Position numbers and translations under genes: made by a program. The notes below the pieces were generated by a model. The model saw nothing but the letters and a program-made list of their open reading frames with translations. It made no database searches and was not told the origin of the DNA. This document shows positions 22,110-29,713 of a stretch of DNA of 34,504 nucleotides, one piece after another. Origin of the DNA: Gemmatimonadaceae bacterium (GTDB lineage Bacteria > Gemmatimonadota > Gemmatimonadetes > Gemmatimonadales > Gemmatimonadaceae); assembly GCA_017881685.1 (NCBI GenBank), contig JADGQR010000004.1:1-34504 (forward strand), written 5' to 3'. How positions within the stretch are numbered: the first letter of the stretch is position 1; each line of letters starts with the position of its first letter.

Positions 22110-23924
22110 TCAGCTTGCGGAGCTCGAGCCGGCTGCGGTTTTCGGCGCGGCTTTCTTGCGTCCGCTGCGAGCAGGCTTCCTTGCTGGTGCCGGAGCCGCT
22201 GCTTCGGCGGCAGCGGGCTTCGGTGATGCTGCAGGCTTCTTCGCGGCTTTCTTCGCCGCGGGACGCTTCCGAGCGGCCTTTGCCGGAGCTGCTGTCTTTG
22301 GTTTCTGCATCGAGAGCGTCAGCGGCTCGGCTACTGGAGCTGCAACCGTTGCTGCTGGAGCAGCGGGCGCGGATGGTTTCGCGCCGACGACACCGATGAG
22401 CAGGTTGGCCGGCATCTGACCCTTTCCGCCCATTGGTCCGCGACCAGTTCCGCGCGAGCCCATTCCTCGCTGAAGCGGAGCAGCAGATTTCACCGCCGGA
22501 GCATTGGCGGTCGCGGCTGCCTCGAGCTGGCGATCGACTGGTGCGGCTGCGACTGCAACCGCGACTTCGTAGTCGCTGCCGCGACGACGGAGATCGACGA
22601 GATCTGCATCGTGCGCGTCATGAAGAATGCGCAGGAAGTTTCTTTCGCTGAGACTCTCGCTGTTGCGTCCGAGGAGCTTGCGCGCTTCGGCGCGAACAGT
22701 TGCGGCGGGAACAGCGGCCTCGCCCTTTGCGACTGATGCGACTGCGCCCTTGACGAGATCGAATGCCTCGTCGCGGGTGAGACGAAGACCTGTCGCACCA
22801 ATGTCAGATGCGGCTGCTGCCGGCTTCGACGGTGCTTCGGCTTTCGCTGCAGGTGCGGCTTCAGCCCTGGGCGCTTCGTGGCGTGGTGCGGCTGGCTGTT
22901 CTGCCGCCGGCGCGACGACACCCTCTTCACGAGGTGGACGCGGACCGCGCTCCTCGCGATCACGGCCCCGGCCGCCGCGACGACTGCGTCGCGCACGATC
23001 TGCGTGCTCTTCCGAAGCGGCCGGTACTGCTGCGACTGATGGCATTGCGACTTCTTCCGAACCTGCGATTGCGACTGAAGCGGGCACTTCCCCGTCAGTC
23101 TTCGGAACGTCGACTTCGAGCTGGCCGTTCTCCAGCTTCGTGAGTGAAAGCAATCCGCGCTTGGCGGCTTCAGTTACGAACAGCGAGAACTTCGCCTTGC
23201 CGACATTCTTTTCGTCGAACGAGCTGTCGATCTGCTGCATCACCTGCTTGAGGCGATCGGCGCGCATCACGTCGCCATTGCGCTTCATGCGCTGGATGGC
23301 TTCAGTGACGAGCTCCCACGGATCGCGCTTCACGACTTCTTCCTCGTTGCTCTTCACGAGGCCGGCGAGCGCGTTGTACGAGTAGTACTCGTCGCAGTTC
23401 ATCACGAGCAGGTCGCTCGACGATTCGCGGATGCCGACGCCGATTACATACTTGCCGTATTCCTTGAGCTTAATGACGAGGCTCGAGAAATCGGAATCGC
23501 CGGAGAGGAGGATGAAAGTTCCGATCTCTGGGCGAACGAAGATGAGCTCGAGCGCGTCGATCGCCAGGCGGATGTCGGTGGCGTTCTTCTTTGCCGAACC
23601 GTACGCCGGCGCCATGATCATGTCGATCGAGGACTCGGCGAGTGGGACGATGTACTGCGGATAGCGTCTCCAGTCTGCGTAAGCGCGCTGAACCGAGACC
23701 TTGCCTTTGATGATGTCCGAAGCGAGGAGGTTCTTGAGCTCTGTCTGGAGGTCGGAGCGAATTCCCATCGTGACGTTATCGAAGTCGATGAGAAGTGCGG
23801 CGTTCGGTGCGTGGTGAATCGTGGTTCCTACTGCCTGCTGCGATACTGCTTGCGGCCCCCTGTGAATCGGGGCTACCGGACGTCGCTGCCCTGCGGGCGC
23901 GGTCCGGGAAGGACGAAATGGCAT
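22110..23924 (-). CDS. NYN-domain RNase-like protein with two OST-HTH/LOTUS-like domains and an H1-like tail
   Basis: The frame is open to 24005, but I prefer the ATG at 23924 (604 residues, MPFRPSRTAPAG) because the extra 27 residues look non-coding; neither start has an SD. NYN domain about 42-175: ALLIDFDNVTMGI with Asp47, Asp49 and Asn50, NATDIRLAIDALEL with Asp117, and LLSGDSDFSSLVIKL with Asp143/Asp145, the acidic PIN-like metal site. First OST-HTH about 201-273 (DPWELVTEAIQRMKR ... FVTEAAKRGLLSL). A second similar HTH (LTRDEAFDLVKGAVA ... NFLRILHDAHDADLVDLRR) follows a disordered Arg/Pro/Ala linker. The last ~80 residues are Ala/Lys/Pro-rich (KAARKRPAAKKAAKKPAA). NYN proteins cut RNA and OST-HTH domains bind RNA; an RNA-processing role is inferred. 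Confidence 0.85.
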   Translation of the reverse strand: MPFRPSRTAPAGQRRPVAPIHRGPQAVSQQAVGTTIHHAPNAALLIDFDNVTMGIRSDLQTELKNLLASDIIKGKVSVQRAYADWRRYPQYIVPLAESSIDMIMAPAYGSAKKNATDIRLAIDALELIFVRPEIGTFILLSGDSDFSSLVIKLKEYGKYVIGVGIRESSSDLLVMNCDEYYSYNALAGLVKSNEEEVVKRDPWELVTEAIQRMKRNGDVMRADRLKQVMQQIDSSFDEKNVGKAKFSLFVTEAAKRGLLSLTKLENGQLEVDVPKTDGEVPASVAIAGSEEVAMPSVAAVPAASEEHADRARRSRRGGRGRDREERGPRPPREEGVVAPAAEQPAAPRHEAPRAEAAPAAKAEAPSKPAAAASDIGATGLRLTRDEAFDLVKGAVASVAKGEAAVPAATVRAEARKLLGRNSESLSERNFLRILHDAHDADLVDLRRRGSDYEVAVAVAAAPVDRQLEAAATANAPAVKSAAPLQRGMGSRGTGRGPMGGKGQMPANLLIGVVGAKPSAPAAPAATVAAPVAEPLTLSMQKPKTAAPAKAARKRPAAKKAAKKPAASPKPAAAEAAAPAPARKPARSGRKKAAPKTAAGSSSAS

Positions 23925-24046
23925 TGAATGTGGTGTGTAGTACGCGGTCGCAAGCCACGCATTTTGCGCGGCGATTCTCACGAGCCGGATGTGGTCCCGC
24001 GGCATCGTGCCCCGGGGAACGCGTCTTCAGGTCAAGTCGGGCTGCT

Positions 24047-24062
24047 GTGTCACTCGTGACAC
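24047..24062. promoter_or_regulatory. Operator-like palindrome between the NYN and NtrY-like genes
   Basis: GTGTCAC TC GTGACAC is a perfect 7-bp inverted repeat in the 189-bp divergent intergenic region, 52 bp before the kinase start. It looks like a dimeric regulator site. Confidence 0.4.
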
Positions 24063-24113
24063 GCTGGCCCCCGAATCCTCGAAGTCGCGCTAACCCATGT
24101 AATTTATAACCGA

Positions 24114-25358
24114 ATGCCGATGAATCAACTGCGGTACCGAACGCGACTCATCGTCATCCTCTCCCTTTTCGCGATTGTTCCGGCCGCTCTCCTCACGCTT
24201 TTGTGGGGGGGAACGATGAGAAGCGCCATTTCTCTCGTGGGTGGGCAAAGCGCGTGGGAGAGTGTGGCATCGACCGGCCAGCGAGCGATCGCGGCCGTTC
24301 GAACGGCGCCGTTGACCCCGGTCGCCCGCCAAGCCGTGGACACCCACGAGCATGAATTGCGCACTTCGCTCGAGCAGGCACGCCGTTTCAGCTTCCTCGC
24401 CGGACGTTCGATGCGAATCGTCACGGCGGTCGCATTGATCGCTCTTCTCGTGTTCGCGTTCCTCGCCTTCCGGGTCGCGGGCCACCTCAGCAGACAGATG
24501 AGCCGGCCTCTCATCGAAATTGTCGGGTGGACAGACATGATCGGCCGCGGCGAGCAACTTCCTCCGCGAGATGCGAAGGTCGCTCTCGGAGCACCCGAGT
24601 TCGCGATTCTTCGCCATCGAATGCGCGAGATGGCCGACGCAATCGAAGCCGGACGCAAGCGTGCGGCCGAGGCAGAGCGGCTGAAAGCGTACAGAGAAAG
24701 TGCGCGCCGTGTCGCGCACGAGCTGAAGAATCCGTTGACGCCGATTCGCTTTGCGATCGATCGCCTGAAGCGCGAGAGTCCGCCGAATCTTCGCGACACC
24801 ATCGATGTTCTCGCGGTCGAATCAGCGAGGCTGGAGAGAATCGCACGAGCGTTCGCGGAATTCGGGCGTCTCCCGGAAGGTCCCGCATCGGAGATCGACA
24901 TTGCCGAGCTCGCGCGTCATGCAGCGTCGGCAGCGCCATCGACCGTTGACGTCTACGTGACGGCGCCAGACAACCTGCCCCACATATTCGGACATCATGA
25001 CGCGCTTGCAGGAGCTTTGTCGAACGTCATACTCAATGCAGTCGATGCCTGCAACGGAGACGGCCACATCGCGATTACGGCTGCTCCCGCGCGACTCCGC
25101 GGAAAAGCCGCGGTATCGATCGAGATCGCTGACAATGGATCGGGCATCGCTGCGGACGATCTGAGCAGAATATGGGAGCCATACGTGACTCACAAACCGG
25201 GTGGAACGGGTCTCGGGCTGGCAATTGCGCGGCAGGCGGTGCTGGCGCATGATGGAACCGTAGAGGCCGAGAGCACGTTAGGAGAGGGTACACGAATTCG
25301 ATTCATACTGCCGGCGCTTTCCGGCGCCATTGAGAGGAACACGCATGATGGGTCCTGA
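24114..25358 (+). CDS. NtrY-like membrane sensor histidine kinase
   Basis: The protein has 414 residues. Two membrane helices (about 11-30 and 101-120) enclose a short ~70-residue periplasmic segment. Then comes a HAMP-like linker (RQMSRPLIEIVGWTDMIGRGEQ), the HisKA helix SARRVAHELKNPLTPIRFAI with His202, and the HATPase domain: VILNAVDAC (N box), IADNGSGIA (G1), GGTGLGLAIARQA (G2) and EGTRIRFILP. The H-box resembles NtrY kinases. There is no PAS domain, so sensing is likely by the membrane part. TATAAC (24105-24110) lies directly before the start, hinting at leaderless or near-leaderless mRNA. An ATG at 24120 is an alternative start. The 3' end overlaps the next gene by 14 bp. Confidence 0.9.
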   Translation: MPMNQLRYRTRLIVILSLFAIVPAALLTLLWGGTMRSAISLVGGQSAWESVASTGQRAIAAVRTAPLTPVARQAVDTHEHELRTSLEQARRFSFLAGRSMRIVTAVALIALLVFAFLAFRVAGHLSRQMSRPLIEIVGWTDMIGRGEQLPPRDAKVALGAPEFAILRHRMREMADAIEAGRKRAAEAERLKAYRESARRVAHELKNPLTPIRFAIDRLKRESPPNLRDTIDVLAVESARLERIARAFAEFGRLPEGPASEIDIAELARHAASAAPSTVDVYVTAPDNLPHIFGHHDALAGALSNVILNAVDACNGDGHIAITAAPARLRGKAAVSIEIADNGSGIAADDLSRIWEPYVTHKPGGTGLGLAIARQAVLAHDGTVEAESTLGEGTRIRFILPALSGAIERNTHDGS

Positions 25359-25647
25359 AATAGCTGTGCCGCTCGGCTTCTTCGCTACAATTGTCATGAT
25401 CGTCGTCGGACGGCCGTACGTTAAGGCAATCACCGCAAAGGCCGAAGCTGAGGCGAAGAGTCCACAGCTACCGCGCGAGGTGATGGAACGTCTCGAGCGA
25501 ATGGATCAATCGCTCGACGCGATCGCGGTAGAAGTCGAGCGAATCTCCGAAGGTCAACGCTTTACCACAAAGCTGCTGTCTGATGTAAGAGACACGGCCT
25601 CGGCCGCGATTACGGCGCGCTCTTCAGCATCGCCGCCGAGCCAGTAG
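25345..25647 (+). CDS. Small membrane protein with coiled coil, between kinase and regulator
   Basis: The protein has 100 residues. I start it at the ATG at 25345, which has AGAGG 7 nt before it, rather than upstream at 25330. One N-terminal membrane helix (VPLGFFATIVMIVVG) is followed by a charged heptad-like helix (REVMERLERMDQSLDAIAVEVERISEG) and a polar end. It overlaps the kinase gene and stops 1 bp before the regulator gene. Its position suggests it assists the two-component pair; I do not recognise the family. Confidence 0.75.
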   Translation: MMGPEIAVPLGFFATIVMIVVGRPYVKAITAKAEAEAKSPQLPREVMERLERMDQSLDAIAVEVERISEGQRFTTKLLSDVRDTASAAITARSSASPPSQ

Positions 25648-25648
25648 A

Positions 25649-27061
25649 ATGCCGACCATCCTGATCGTCGACGACGAGCCGAATATCCGTCGCATGGTCG
25701 GGGCGCTTCTCTCGGCCGAAGGGTACGAGGTGAAAGAGGCGGCAAGTGGAAGACAGGCAATCACGGCTGCTGCAGAAGAAGAGCCCGACGCCGTGATGAT
25801 GGATCTGATGATGCCGGGCGAGCTGGACGGAATGGCAGCACTCGCCAAGCTCCGTGTCGACCATCCGGACCTCGCGGTAATCATGATGAGCGGGCGCGCC
25901 GGGTTGAGCGACGCCGTCAACGCAACAAAACTTGGCGCCGTCAATTTTCTCGAGAAGCCGCTGACTCCTGAGGGAGTTCTTTTCGCAATCGGCGCTGCGC
26001 TGGAGCTGAGGCAGTCCAGGCGCATGGCCCGCGAGCTTCGTCAGGAGCTGGGCCTCGCTGGCGAAATGATCGGCGACAGCCCGCAAATGGCTGCGGTTCG
26101 CGAGCTGATTGCGCGAGTCGCCGTGACTGACGCGCGCGTTCTCATCACCGGAGAGTCGGGTACAGGAAAGGAGCTCGTTGCAAGCGCGATCCACGATGCA
26201 AGCACTCGGCGCGACAAGCCTTTCGTCCGCGTGAACTGCGCCGCGATTCCGCGAGAGCTGGTCGAGAGCGAAATGTTCGGACACGAGCGCGGAGCGTTCA
26301 CCGGCGCGACGCAGGCACGCGCAGGCCGCTTCGAGCTCGCGCACACGGGAACGCTTTTTCTCGACGAAATAGGAGATCTCAGTCTCGACGCGCAGGCGAA
26401 GTTGCTGAGAGCGATCGAAGCGAAAGAGATACAGCGGGTGGGTGGAACGCGCAGCATCAGGATCGACGTTCGAATCATTGCTGCGACAAACCATGATCTT
26501 ACGCGCGCAGTTCGCGACGGTGCTTTCAGAGAGGATCTGTTCTTTCGTCTGAACGTAGTTCCGGTTGTGCTTCCTCCTCTGCGTGAGCGCGAAGGCGATG
26601 TAGCGCAGCTCGTGCATCATTTTTCGCTCCTCAACTTCAGGAAGACCGGCCAGATTCCCCCAACATGGACGCCAGGTGCAATGCGCGAGCTCGAGCACTA
26701 TTCGTGGCCGGGCAACGTCCGCGAGCTTGCAAACATCGTCGAGCGCACGGCAATCGTTCATCCCGGAGCGGACATCAGCGCCGCGACGTTGTCGGGCATC
26801 ATGGGAATCGACAGCACTCGTACGACCGCTGTGCCCGACACGATCGAAGCAGCCGTGGCTCAACACGGCGGACTCGCGGAAGTTCTCGACGACTATGAGA
26901 GAAGCATCATCGAAGCGGCCCTCCGAGTCACATCCGGCAACATCGCGGAAGCGGCGCGATGGCTTAATACCGATCGCCCAAATCTCTACCGTCGCATGAA
27001 GCGCCTTGGCATCGAAGGATCCCGGGCGCCGGAGCGACCTGCTCAACCAACTACATCGTGA
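25649..27061 (+). CDS. Sigma-54-dependent response regulator, NtrC/NtrX family
   Basis: The protein has 470 residues in three domains. Receiver 1-120: Asp8/Asp9, phospho-acceptor Asp52, and Lys103 in LEKPLTP. AAA+ 140-380: Walker A GESGTGKE (168-175), the sigma-54 contact loop GAFTGA (215-220), Walker B TLFLDEIGDL, and the REDLFFRLNVVPV and YSWPGNVREL sensor motifs. C-terminal Fis-type helix-turn-helix: ALRVTSGNIAEAARWLNTDRPNLYRRMKRLGI. All residues for phosphorylation, ATP hydrolysis and sigma-54 remodelling are present. It is the likely partner of the NtrY-like kinase upstream. Confidence 0.95.
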   Translation: MPTILIVDDEPNIRRMVGALLSAEGYEVKEAASGRQAITAAAEEEPDAVMMDLMMPGELDGMAALAKLRVDHPDLAVIMMSGRAGLSDAVNATKLGAVNFLEKPLTPEGVLFAIGAALELRQSRRMARELRQELGLAGEMIGDSPQMAAVRELIARVAVTDARVLITGESGTGKELVASAIHDASTRRDKPFVRVNCAAIPRELVESEMFGHERGAFTGATQARAGRFELAHTGTLFLDEIGDLSLDAQAKLLRAIEAKEIQRVGGTRSIRIDVRIIAATNHDLTRAVRDGAFREDLFFRLNVVPVVLPPLREREGDVAQLVHHFSLLNFRKTGQIPPTWTPGAMRELEHYSWPGNVRELANIVERTAIVHPGADISAATLSGIMGIDSTRTTAVPDTIEAAVAQHGGLAEVLDDYERSIIEAALRVTSGNIAEAARWLNTDRPNLYRRMKRLGIEGSRAPERPAQPTTS

Positions 27062-28407
27062 AGATTCGTATCGCAGCGCTTGCCGCCGTTGCCATGATCG
27101 CCTCGTCGTGTGTCGCATTCGCGCAGGATACAACCACGTCTCGGGATACGACCGTTGATTTGAGGTCAATCCTTCGCGAGGAGGATCACGGCGGCCTCAG
27201 CATAACGTCAGGCAAGACCTACAATCGAGTTGAAGGACTCCCAGTCCTCCTCGGTCCGACGTACAGGAATCATATCGGCAGCGCTGATCTTTCACTCGCC
27301 GCATTTGGAATCCTGCGAAGCGCAGACTCGTTTCATTGGGATGCCGATAACGTCGGCCACAAGGCGACCGCGGAGCTTCGATATGGCCGGCGCAGGGGCT
27401 TTTCATTCGGAGTCGAGTCGTTCGATGTCGTAGCTCCGATCGAGCCGTGGCAGCTTACGCAACCCGATGCCGGCCTCGCTGCGTTCTTCCTGAAGCGGGA
27501 CTACTTCGATTATTTCGGCAGACATGGCGCGCGTGCTCACATGTCTGCGTTCACTGCAGGCGGAGCGACGCTCACCGCTGGTTTCAGCGGTGAGCGCTGG
27601 AGCTCGAGAAGAGCACGCTCGGTGTTCACGCTGTTTCGCAACGACGACGAGTGGCGCACCAATCCGCGAATCGACGACGGCCGCGTGCATGTCGCAGACA
27701 TTGCCTTCGATCTCGACACGCGCACGAGCGAGATCAATCCATGGGCAGGCTGGTTGATCAACGCCACCTACGAGCATGGTGTGGGCGATTTCCTGACGAC
27801 TGGTGCCACCGGCTTTCTCTTTCCGGAACACCGCTCCTATGCCCGCGGGTTCTTCGACCTCAGACGCTACAACCGCATTTCTCCCAAGCGTCAGATCAAC
27901 GCGCGGATCGTGTTCGGCGGATGGCTTCACGGGGACGACCTTCCGCTGGAGCGCCGGTTTTCAGTAGGAGGAATAGGCACTCTCCCTGGCTTCGATTTCA
28001 GGCGCGTTGGGATCGGAACCGACGTAGGTCAATGCGCCGATCGAATTGTTTCAGACGGCAGACCAGCACAGTGCGAAAGAGTTGCGCTCGCTCAGGTTGA
28101 GTATCGGCACGAGCTCGTGTCCGAGCTGTTCGACATGTTCAACCGAAACGGCATACGCGTGCGCGGTGCAGTGTTCAGGGTAAGACCAACCGCGGTCGTG
28201 TTCGCCGACGCCGGCAGAGGATGGCTTGTTGGCCCACGAGTTGGAACGCTCCAGTATCCCTCCGGCTCCCTTCCGGGATTCGATACGTTCCGCACAGATG
28301 TCGGCGCGGGTCTCGATCTCGGGTTGTTTGGCCTTTACGTCGCGAAGGCAGTCTCGTCATCGAAGGAGCCGGCGAACTTCTTCGTTCGGATCCGGGATCG
28401 CTTCTAG
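27058..28407 (+). CDS. Omp85/BamA-TamA-like outer-membrane barrel protein
   Basis: The protein has 449 residues. The GTG start overlaps the regulator stop by 4 nt and gives a signal peptide (MKIRIAALAAVAMIASS, cleavage near VAFAQ). No POTRA domain is obvious. The barrel ends with the Omp85-style segment ERRFSVGGIGTLPGFDFRR, then strands for RGAVFRVRPTAVVFADAGRGW, FRTDVGAGLDLGLFGLYVAKA and the terminal NFFVRIRDRF. The final Phe is the usual BAM signal. A short two-cysteine segment (DVGQCADR ... AQCERVA) sits in a predicted loop. Its place in the two-component operon suggests it is part of the response or reports envelope state. Confidence 0.75.
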   Translation: MKIRIAALAAVAMIASSCVAFAQDTTTSRDTTVDLRSILREEDHGGLSITSGKTYNRVEGLPVLLGPTYRNHIGSADLSLAAFGILRSADSFHWDADNVGHKATAELRYGRRRGFSFGVESFDVVAPIEPWQLTQPDAGLAAFFLKRDYFDYFGRHGARAHMSAFTAGGATLTAGFSGERWSSRRARSVFTLFRNDDEWRTNPRIDDGRVHVADIAFDLDTRTSEINPWAGWLINATYEHGVGDFLTTGATGFLFPEHRSYARGFFDLRRYNRISPKRQINARIVFGGWLHGDDLPLERRFSVGGIGTLPGFDFRRVGIGTDVGQCADRIVSDGRPAQCERVALAQVEYRHELVSELFDMFNRNGIRVRGAVFRVRPTAVVFADAGRGWLVGPRVGTLQYPSGSLPGFDTFRTDVGAGLDLGLFGLYVAKAVSSSKEPANFFVRIRDRF

Positions 28408-28409
28408 AC

Positions 28410-29051
28410 GTGATTTCCCGGTACGCCGCCATCCTCGCCTTTCTCGCGCTCACGGCCACGCGAGCCGAGGCGCAGAAGCCTCAGGTGATTCTCGTGATGC
28501 CCGAGCCGGCGATGCTCGCGACCGAGCCGCCATCCGTGCGCTCGGCCTCGTTGATAACGGACGGCGCAATGCTCGATCTGCTTCGCAACGGATTTCCTGC
28601 GCACCTGCATTACAAGCTCGAGCGTTGGAGCACCGGGGGATTCTTCGATGACATAACCGCCTCCGCCGAGTGGGATGCGGTAGTGCGATACGATGCGCTG
28701 GGGAAAGTGTTCCAGGTTTATCGGATCGTGGGCAAGAGCACGACTTATCTCGGCAGCTTTTCCGACATCGCATCGGCCGAAGCCGCCATCGACGCCCCGT
28801 TCCGTACACCGATTCAACTCCCGAAGCGCGGGAAGAAGGCATACTACAATCTGGTTCTCGACGTCGAGACTCTTTCCCTCACCGAGCTGGATGAAGTCGA
28901 GCAATGGTTACGCGGTGAGCTCAAGCCGGCGGTGCGCGGAAAGAAAAATCCGGGCACCGCAGTTGGTCGCGGCATCCGGACTGTAATGGTTCGTCTTCTC
29001 GGCGGCGAGAAACGTCGTTACGAAGCGCACTCCGGAACGTTCCGCCCGTGA
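28410..29051 (+). CDS. Secreted DUF4390-like protein
   Basis: The protein has 213 residues. The GTG at 28410, 2 bp after the previous stop, begins a signal peptide (MISRYAAILAFLALTATRAEAQ); the frame is open further upstream only inside the barrel gene. The body (ASLITDGAMLDLLRNGFPAHLHYKLERW, AEWDAVVRYDALGKVFQVYR, YLGSFSDIASAEAAI, YYNLVLDVETLSLTELDEVEQWL) resembles DUF4390 proteins, which in other bacteria neighbour NtrY-type kinases. I base this on pattern memory, not a profile search. Its last 34 bp overlap the HNH gene on the other strand. Confidence 0.65.
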   Translation: MISRYAAILAFLALTATRAEAQKPQVILVMPEPAMLATEPPSVRSASLITDGAMLDLLRNGFPAHLHYKLERWSTGGFFDDITASAEWDAVVRYDALGKVFQVYRIVGKSTTYLGSFSDIASAEAAIDAPFRTPIQLPKRGKKAYYNLVLDVETLSLTELDEVEQWLRGELKPAVRGKKNPGTAVGRGIRTVMVRLLGGEKRRYEAHSGTFRP

Positions 29052-29659
29052 TGCGCGTGTCCATGCACGACCTGCACCTGTCCATTGACCGGGTGACGCT
29101 GCTCTATATCCTCGAGGTGATGTAGAGTCTCCTCGCCGTAGAACAGGCGGATGTAGCGCGCCTGCGTCGGGGTAAGCCGGCGGACTGCCCAGCTCAGGTG
29201 AACGAAGTGAGGCTCTACCGGAGCGTGGATCGGATGCATTCCAATCTCGCTCGGCAGACTGTTCGCCTTGCGCGTGTTGCACGGACTGCATGCCGTCACG
29301 ACGTTCGTCCACTCGTTCGTTCCGCCACGTGAAAGCGGAATGAGGTGGTCACGTGTGAGCGATTCGCGCGGCTTGAGCTCCATCTGAAGGCGGCCGCAGT
29401 ACTGGCAGCGGTAGCGATCGCGCGCGAAGAGGAAGGTGTTGGTGACCTGGCGGCGGAAACGGCGTGGGACGTGAATGAACCGCATCAGCCGGATGACTGC
29501 CGGGCGCGGAAGCGTAAGTCGCTCGGAGCGGACCACCCTGTCGTGATCTGCTTCGACGATCTCTGCCTTTCCGTCGATGACCAACCGTAACGCTCGTCTG
29601 AGTGGAACCATCGTAAGCGGCTCAAACGAAGCGTTCAGTGCAAGACAACCTACGATCAA
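29018..29659 (-). CDS. HNH endonuclease-domain protein
   Basis: The protein has 213 residues from the TTG at 29659, which has GGAGG just before it and matches the family N-terminus (LALNASFEPLTMVPLRRAL). The ATG at 29713 is an alternative. A helical N-terminal part (RRALRLVIDGKAEIV, IRLMRFIHVPRR) precedes the HNH module: RYRCQYCGRLQ, LTRDHLIPLSRGGTNEW, NVVTACSPCNTRKANS, with four zinc Cys and the catalytic His-Asn-His. Proteins of this type are chromosomal, widespread and of unclear role; nothing here suggests a restriction system or intron. It is the last gene of the minus-strand run. Confidence 0.88.
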   Translation of the reverse strand: MIVGCLALNASFEPLTMVPLRRALRLVIDGKAEIVEADHDRVVRSERLTLPRPAVIRLMRFIHVPRRFRRQVTNTFLFARDRYRCQYCGRLQMELKPRESLTRDHLIPLSRGGTNEWTNVVTACSPCNTRKANSLPSEIGMHPIHAPVEPHFVHLSWAVRRLTPTQARYIRLFYGEETLHHLEDIEQRHPVNGQVQVVHGHAHHGRNVPECAS

Positions 29660-29713
29660 GCACCCTCCGTGTTCGCGCTGTTGCTGCGAGCTACAATATA
29701 CAACTGGTTGCAA

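Noticed and set aside
22627-23385. 252-codon open frame on the plus strand
   Set aside because: It is the shadow of the Ala/Pro-rich linker of the NYN protein; composition is low complexity.
25610-27169. 519-codon open frame on the minus strand
   Set aside because: It mirrors the NtrC-type regulator with full Walker and GAFTGA motifs on the plus strand; long antisense frames are common in GC-rich genes.
28221-28409. Upstream extension of the DUF4390-like gene
   Set aside because: The extra 63 codons lie inside the Omp85-like barrel gene and lack a signal peptide; the GTG at 28410 starts a proper one.
29018-29659. HNH gene as part of a homing intron, phage or restriction system
   Set aside because: No methyltransferase, intron structure, phage gene or interrupted gene is nearby; it follows ilvE in an ordinary gene run.
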